64,000 nt of DNA, from the NCBI RefSeq assembly GCF_029227915.1, contig NC_079879.1, positions 6,822,001-6,886,000 of the forward strand. The letters run 5' to 3'. Of the stretch, positions 59,601 to 64,000 are shown piece after piece. The notes under the pieces were generated by a model. The model searched no databases and was not told the DNA's origin. It saw only the letters and a list, made by a program, of their open reading frames with translations. Origin of the DNA: Hydractinia symbiolongicarpus (Eukaryota > Cnidaria > Hydrozoa > Anthoathecata > Hydractiniidae). Within the stretch, counting starts at the first letter, position 1, and the number at the start of each line of letters is the position of its first letter. The position numbers and the translations under genes were made by a program.

Positions 59601-62600
59601 TGTTATTTTTAGTGAGTTAGAAATGAAAAAAATCTCCTTTCATTACTTTTACTACATTAAAAAAAAAATCATATTCAATCAATACAATCATACCAGGACA
59701 TTCAGTAAAACTCCAATGTTCTGTCGGGCAAGTTGAATTTCCAATAGGATGGGAATCTGTTCCTGCCATGCATCTGCCTATTCCTGTGTTCGTTCCATCG
59801 TCACACCATCCACAACCTGGATGCTTGAAACATTTCTGGCAGGTGGTCTGTAATTCGCATCGTGTAGCTGGAAGCAAACATAGGTGTGAAGCACACATAG
59901 AGCAATCTACTAATGGCAAATACGTCTTACAGTGTAGTAGGTTCTCTTCACAGCTGATTACCCAAAATTGCAGTATCAGAAGTATTTAAATAAACATGCA
60001 GTATGTCTTTGTGTGTTGTGTGTTTAATCTCATAGCAGCAAGATGTTCAAACTTTTCTATAAATGACTGGGGTGTACGATAATAAAAATTTTAAAAGTAG
60101 GATAGTTAAAGCTTGGTTTAAACAAGAGTTTTAAGTGAGTCAGGTTGTTTATTAACTTAAAACCATAATGCGTACGTTTATGAGTTTAACATTTCGGGCA
60201 TTAAACTCACTTAAACGACAAAAAGTTAAACTCAGCTATCAAAAAAAAATTTTCTTTGACTATAAGTTTAAATATAGCGACAATGCTACAACTGATGATG
60301 ATCATTCTCCGTGACGCTGGAGTTCGTTGAAAAAATGGTTGAAAACTGCTAGATCCTTTCTTTGACTAGAAATCCACCAAATATATTCCACTGCTGTGAA
60401 ATACACGACATTTCGTTAATTTTTCCTTAAAACTTGTTACGCACATCTCTTTTTTTTAACTGATTTGAGATGAAGATAGTTTTACTTAAATTACAGCGCG
60501 TGTGAGTCAAAGGTCAAATGCAAACTCTTTTAGAATCATACCTGTTAAATTCACATAATCCTCTAGTGTAAGCCAAGCTTAACAGTTTCAGCTCTATAAT
60601 ACCCATTAACAGAGAAACAAATAATTTACCTTTGCACACCCCAACTTTACCAGATATCCATTCTAAACACTGACCATATGGAAATTCAATCACATAACTG
60701 CTCACACTAATACATGTGCTTGTCGAGTTGCACCACATGCATTGTGTTCCTGGCGCCGCAATGCAGGAGGTACATGTTTGAAAATCGTGGCAAGAAGTGA
60801 TATTTTTGTCGCCAAAACAGCTTGTTTTATTCTCACCTGCAAAAAACAGTTCAGGGAGAGTGCTAAATAGTTATTTTGTCTCACTTTATACTCCCCTTCA
60901 TGTCTAATCTTTCTCTTAAGCTTTTTTAATAAAATAGAGCATTGTAAATTGTGTCCTTTCGCAGCAGCAGGTGTCGATACTTCATAATTCAAAGAGGAGA
61001 GAAAAAGCAAGTAAAAATACACAGAACAAAATTTGAAATCAAAACATTTTTATGGAAAATATATTTCTCCTTAAACTTGTATCAACTTATAGGTGAATAT
61101 TTATCATAGCACATCCGTATTTCATTCTCAACAGAGAATGCTTCACCCCGATCAGACGTCTGATCATGACGGGCGAGTATAATGCGTGTAAGTCATATTG
61201 AAGAAGAACTACTTTGTTTATCACTAACATACTGCCAAGCAGCAAGCGGGATTCGATCCGCAGTCCCCAGAATTCTCTGTTGAGAATGAAATACGGATGT
61301 GCTATGATAAATATTCACCTATATGTATACACACCATCCGGATAAATTATCTGAGTTCATCACTAACATATAGCCGCACGTAGTGTAGTGGGTTCGTCTG
61401 CGGCTCCCAGTTCTGGGGACCGCGGATCGAATCCCGCTCGCTGCTTGGCAGTATGTTAGTGATGAACAAAGTAGTTCTTCTTCAATATGACTTGTATCAA
61501 CTTGTTGTAAACTACCATACAAACGACATAGCCTGTAGGGTATAACCAAACATAATCAACAATAAGTATAAATAGAATTACCAATACCTTTCCAATCCTG
61601 GCAGCTTTCTTTCCAGTGGCAAGACTTATTTTGATTGCAACTAACGCAATTTTTCAACTGGTTGCAACTTCTAACTAAAGTTTTTGGATTCTACAAAAGT
61701 AAAATCATGACCATCCATAAATAAAAGGGGACAACTATAAATTTATTTGAAGTTTAAGGCAAGTTACTTGTTCACCAGAAATAGCTTCTAGTGTGTTAAT
61801 TCATACTATCCAACTACCACTATTCATATTCTTTTTGGAAGTTCTAGTAGGCGAATCCAAGTAAATTCCAAAGAAAAATTGGAAACAATAAAAGTTAATA
61901 TCGTCTACTAGATAACACAAACTTTTTAAATTAAAGGAGAACAATTACCCTTTGCTCCTTGTTAACACAATTTCCATCTTTCCATATGCATGCCAATTCC
62001 GGACAATTAGCTTCGGTTTTGTAATTTTTGCAAGGTGTATCAGAAGCTAATTAAAAAACAACAACAATACAATACAATACAACAATTGTGGTTTGGAAAA
62101 TGTGCATTCAGACTGTCAAATGTCAAGTGTTACGAAAAGTATAAATCTTATTTTGTACTTTAAGCATTCATCAGCTTTTTTTTAAATTGTATCTTATTGT
62201 GAACTAGATTATAAAAGGTTTAAAAACAAAAATTAGATGACAAAAAATCGGTGAAAATAAAACAGATCTGCATGAAATTCTAAGAATCTTTAAAAAGAAG
62301 AAATAGATGGGAATGCTATGCTTAAACATTTAAAGAAATATAAAATGGCCTAAATATATAAAATGGTTAAAAGAACCTTTAAAATAAAAAAACCTACCAT
62401 TGCAGAGTGGCTTCTCAATTGATGTTTTTGCAAGATACCTGCTGGCAAATCCCATACATGTGTTTTCTTTCTTCGAGGTCTTGCTCCAAGTACAGCCATA
62501 AGTTACTGGTGCCATAAGACAAGCTGTTTTATCAGTGTAGTTATTACAATTACCTATTAACAAAGAACGGATTAAAAATATTTTCAACAGACTCAAATGG

Positions 62601-63478
62601 ACCAGGAACAAATTGCTATGAAATTCTGTAGTGTTTACATGGGGTTGTTCAAAGTCGCTTTACACATGTAATAGTTTTTAAGGGTGAAATAAAATTCTAC
62701 TTAAGTCATTTTAATGGAAATGAGTATCGCTTTGCCCTAAAACATGTAAAACATTTATAAAAACTAACTAGACGTCAAAATGAAATTTTCATTTCGCCTT
62801 CTAATATGAAAATTCATGTAAAGGCTTCCTTAGACAGTCAAAAAGATATCTAAGGATTCAGCAAATTAAAAAACATTAGGACATGAAAAGTCTTCACAGA
62901 ATAAAAAGATACCAACCACTGATCTTTACTTCGAAAACATCTTTTCTAAGGGTGCCATCAAAACCACCGAATATGAACATAGAACTAAAAATATGGCAGT
63001 GATTAAGAAAGTAAAGTAAAGCAAATGTGTCAAAATTCCTTTTTAAAAAAATACCATCAACCTTCCGGATGAATGGTATGTACTTGCACACGAAATGGTA
63101 TTTCAAAAATGCAACATGTGTATTACCCATTGACAGCAATACCAGTATGACCATAACGACCTTTTGCATAAATTGAATTTCGAATGCTTGACCAAATCCA
63201 TTTTTTGCAGTCTAAATTTGAATTCTGACTTTACATTTATGCAAATATAAAAACTACTTTGTTTTGCTATTGAGAAATGTCCTTCTATAAATTAAATCAG
63301 TGCAATGAAAAAATAGTTACCAATATTATATATTTGCACTTCTTCGGAATAGCATTTTCTTTTTGTGTTTCCCACAGTAGAAGCATCATGTGCATTACCA
63401 CCATATATAATTAAACTGCGTCCAACAATAACTGCAGAGTGAAGCATTCGAGGACTGTCAGATTGTGGTGATGTCCTC
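53181..63478 (-). CDS. ATRN: Attractin family gene, 3' part (18 exons)
   Basis: Single-pass receptor-like protein of the attractin/attractin-like family. Coding exons in order: 63478-63321, 63211-63127, 62984-62917, 62553-62398, 62046-61949, 61690-61588, 60836-60630, 59867-59694, 59139-59065, 58415-58350, 57881-57791, 57247-57192, 56754-56675, 56029-55954, 55714-55566, 54416-54282, 53641-53552, 53408-53181. All have GT-AG borders and the phases agree at every junction. Order of domains: kelch, PSI-like Cys modules, laminin-type EGF repeats, a juxtamembrane beta region, one TM helix followed by WKIKQ, and a tail with ISRPF and PSGQSGL. WKIKQ, ASRPFA and PPGQSGLA are family signatures of vertebrate ATRN/ATRNL1. 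The N-terminal EGF/CUB and first kelch repeats lie beyond the right edge. I see no C-type lectin domain, which vertebrate attractin has. Intact as read; likely functional. Confidence 0.9.
54095..54260. repeat. Attractin intron: fragment of the 13.4-kb decayed gene repeat
   Basis: 'atgtttaccaagatttgcc' and the next 40 bases match 13453-13510 closely, so this is another copy of the decayed element at 13150-13990. A 40-bp tandem pair ('tccgtggtcagttYYaatactt') follows. Confidence 0.65.
54282..54416 (-). CDS. ATRN: Attractin transmembrane exon
   Basis: 135 bases, phase 0 at both ends. A long hydrophobic helix (FFSIVRVFCSLLIVLIVLW) is followed directly by KIKQRYD. WKIKQ directly after the helix is a family signature and fixes the orientation: the tail is cytoplasmic. 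Confidence 0.9.
54668..54850. repeat. Two-unit tandem repeat, 100-bp period, in an attractin intron
   Basis: Units begin GCTCYACTTACAYTAARAAC (54668 and 54769) and end 'gcgggggatgRctRtacgatatctagac'. Confidence 0.7.
55290..55500 (+). mobile_element. Possible SINE/RTE-type tail in an attractin intron
   Basis: 'aacttggaaacgaggtggcgacg' followed by 'ttcacctcatgggtaactag', a CA-rich run (55428-55462) and 'aaaagcacggcttttattagagcatcta' look like a repeat unit with a microsatellite near its 3' end. No promoter boxes found. Confidence 0.4.
55566..56754 (-). CDS. ATRN: Attractin exons: juxtamembrane region
   Basis: Exons 56754-56675 (RLSVDFQYTTNLTRTIIAGF), 56029-55954 (RFEIIKVAGGTAYLNLTIHY) and 55714-55566 (NGKFTSVRRATTIENIQVNL ... 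VYGWQEDEYFSFK). The middle exon is needed: without it the outer two do not join in phase. Its acceptor is the upstream AG before CAAAAAAAAG, not the nearer TTTCAG. Beta-rich region before the membrane. Confidence 0.82.
57192..59867 (-). CDS. ATRN: Attractin exons: last PSI and laminin-type EGF repeats
   Basis: Exon 59867-59694 is a PSI (CQKCFKHPGCGWCDDG) ending ECP|. Exon 59139-59065 starts the first laminin-EGF (CHCNGHSTCFNGTNECIKC), completed by 58415-58350 (HCEMCIKGYYGDPTNNGTC). Exon 57881-57791 is the second (CQCNGHTKACTEKGECTC ... GTHCEKC), completed by 57247-57192. The ECPACHCNGH junction is typical for the family. Confidence 0.9.
60630..62553 (-). CDS. ATRN: Attractin exons: PSI-like cysteine modules
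   Basis: Exons 62553-62398, 62046-61949, 61690-61588 and 60836-60630. Plexin-semaphorin-integrin-like patterns repeat: C-NYTDKTAC ... YGCTWS, C-NYKTEANCPELACIW, C-NQLKNCVSCNQNKSCHW and C-HDFQTCTSCIA ... CMWCNSTSTC. N-glycosylation sites include NYT, NKS, NKT and NST. Exon 61949-62046 joins 61690-61588 in phase 0; the others use G+CT or G+GT split codons. An intron here (60837-61587) carries the palindromic insertion at 61089-61489. Confidence 0.88.
61089..61489. mobile_element. Nested insertion: palindromic MITE plus tRNA-type unit in an attractin intron
   Basis: A 232-bp element (61090-61321) has perfect 50-bp terminal inverted repeats (61090-61139 and 61272-61321) and TA on both sides, as expected for Tc1/mariner-type MITEs. 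Next to it a tRNA-like unit has A box 61381-61396 and B box GGATCGAATCCCG at 61424-61436, framed by a 16-bp inverted repeat (61355-61370 and 61452-61467). The MITE interior carries the same tRNA-like unit in opposite orientation. A 14-bp direct repeat ACTTGTATCAACTT at 61075-61088 and 61490-61503 flanks the whole. Confidence 0.8.
62917..63478 (-). CDS. ATRN: Attractin exons: last kelch blades
   Basis: Exons 63478-63321, 63211-63127 and 62984-62917. They read MLHSAVIVGRSLIIYGGNAH, CKKWIWSSI, GRYGHTGIAVNG and MFIFGGFDGTLRKDVFE, the repeated kelch pattern of hydrophobic strand, GG pair, Tyr and Trp. The donor after the third exon is the weak G|GTTGGT. Split codons (G+AC, GG+T) join in frame. Confidence 0.88.
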
Positions 63479-64000
63479 CTAAAAATGAAAGTAATTTAAA
63501 GCTATTTACCTGCAGTTAATATAATCATAATTGAAATGACTGGTCTTAAATATACAATATATATTAAAAAACGTTTTTAAATCTTATAGAGTTTATTACT
63601 CGGTAATCTCATAATTGAAAAATAAGATACAACAGGGAAAACAATGGTACTACCCTATTCTTCCTAATTTTCACCAATTTTCACAAAAACATAATTCCTG
63701 GAAATTGGTATGATTACACACAGTAAATGCATTAAAATTTAGTAAAAAGTTTATATAAAAGTCAATGCTTGAAGACACCTGTGATCACTCATGTGCACTT
63801 GCAGGCACACTTGAACACCTGTTGTTAAGACGACCAATATTGCATGTGCAGTATGATTTTACATCTTAGACATTGCATGTGCCAAATTACATTGACTTAA
63901 TTATACAAAGCAAAAATACGACTGGTTTGTTACAAAATTATTGAAACTAGACTGTGTGATGTTCAATAGCTGACACATTCTGGTATAAAACTATGAAAAT

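Noticed and set aside
59768-59989. Plus-strand 73-codon ORF
   Set aside because: Antisense shadow of the attractin PSI exon at 59694-59867.
53181-63478. MEGF8 instead of attractin
   Set aside because: MEGF8 shares kelch, PSI and EGF modules, but WKIKQ after the TM together with the PSGQSGL tail block is the attractin/attractin-like signature.

Overview
The window is AT-rich animal DNA and reads as a cnidarian genome, most likely a medusozoan/hydrozoan. The reasons are: many short phase-consistent exons with GT-AG borders; an attractin orthologue with kelch, PSI and laminin-EGF modules; rhodopsin-class GPCRs; and a dense mix of eukaryotic mobile elements (Gypsy-type LTR element, LINE, Penelope-like element, tRNA-derived SINEs, MITEs, a Maverick/Polinton-like element). 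No bacterial gene organisation is present. The species call is inference.

Layout. 0-0.35 kb: first exon of a flavin amine oxidase on the minus strand, running off the left edge. 1-14 kb: mainly mobile-element debris, namely a tRNA-Lys-type SINE, a broken Ulp1-like protease plus PHD-finger gene, a nearly full-length but dead Gypsy/Metaviridae element with unusually short LTRs (4005-8293), a transposase-like remnant, a broken THAP-domain gene, a 90-bp tandem array, a second decayed gene and a 300-bp (TA)n tract. 14.9-20.8 kb: a decayed Maverick/Polinton-like element with protein-primed DNA polymerase B, packaging ATPase, integrase, Bro-N protein, a structural-protein candidate and several accessory genes. 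22-27 kb: a ZSWIM/FLYWCH-like gene fragment, a degenerate minisatellite and a 1.7-kb transposon with subterminal-repeat TIRs. 27.7-41 kb: a GPCR cluster of two intact intronless receptors (34735-35814 and 39513-40601) and a receptor fragment near 27.8 kb, with a Penelope-like relic just upstream of the first receptor and MITEs around. 43.6-47.3 kb: an eroded minus-strand gene encoding collagen, Ig and TLDc segments. 47.4-50.9 kb: a dead LINE and a tandem array of retroelement 3' tails. 53.2-63.5 kb: the 3' part of an attractin gene on the minus strand, with 18 coding exons whose junction phases all agree.

The live genes appear to be the amine oxidase (partial), the two GPCRs and attractin (partial). 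Attractin-family proteins carry a cytoplasmic ASRPFA-type motif that, in vertebrates, links to MGRN1-type ubiquitin ligases and controls surface receptors. The exon at 53552-53641 carries the equivalent segment (ISRPF), so that arrangement seems ancient. Nothing here shows that attractin acts on the neighbouring GPCRs.

The most unusual locus is the Maverick/Polinton-like element. It combines core replication and packaging genes with a Bro-N gene, a repeat protein and small accessory genes, and it has been broken by frameshifts, a 10-bp duplication, a deletion that fuses two opposite-strand genes, and a 26-bp-arm inverted duplication inside the Bro gene.
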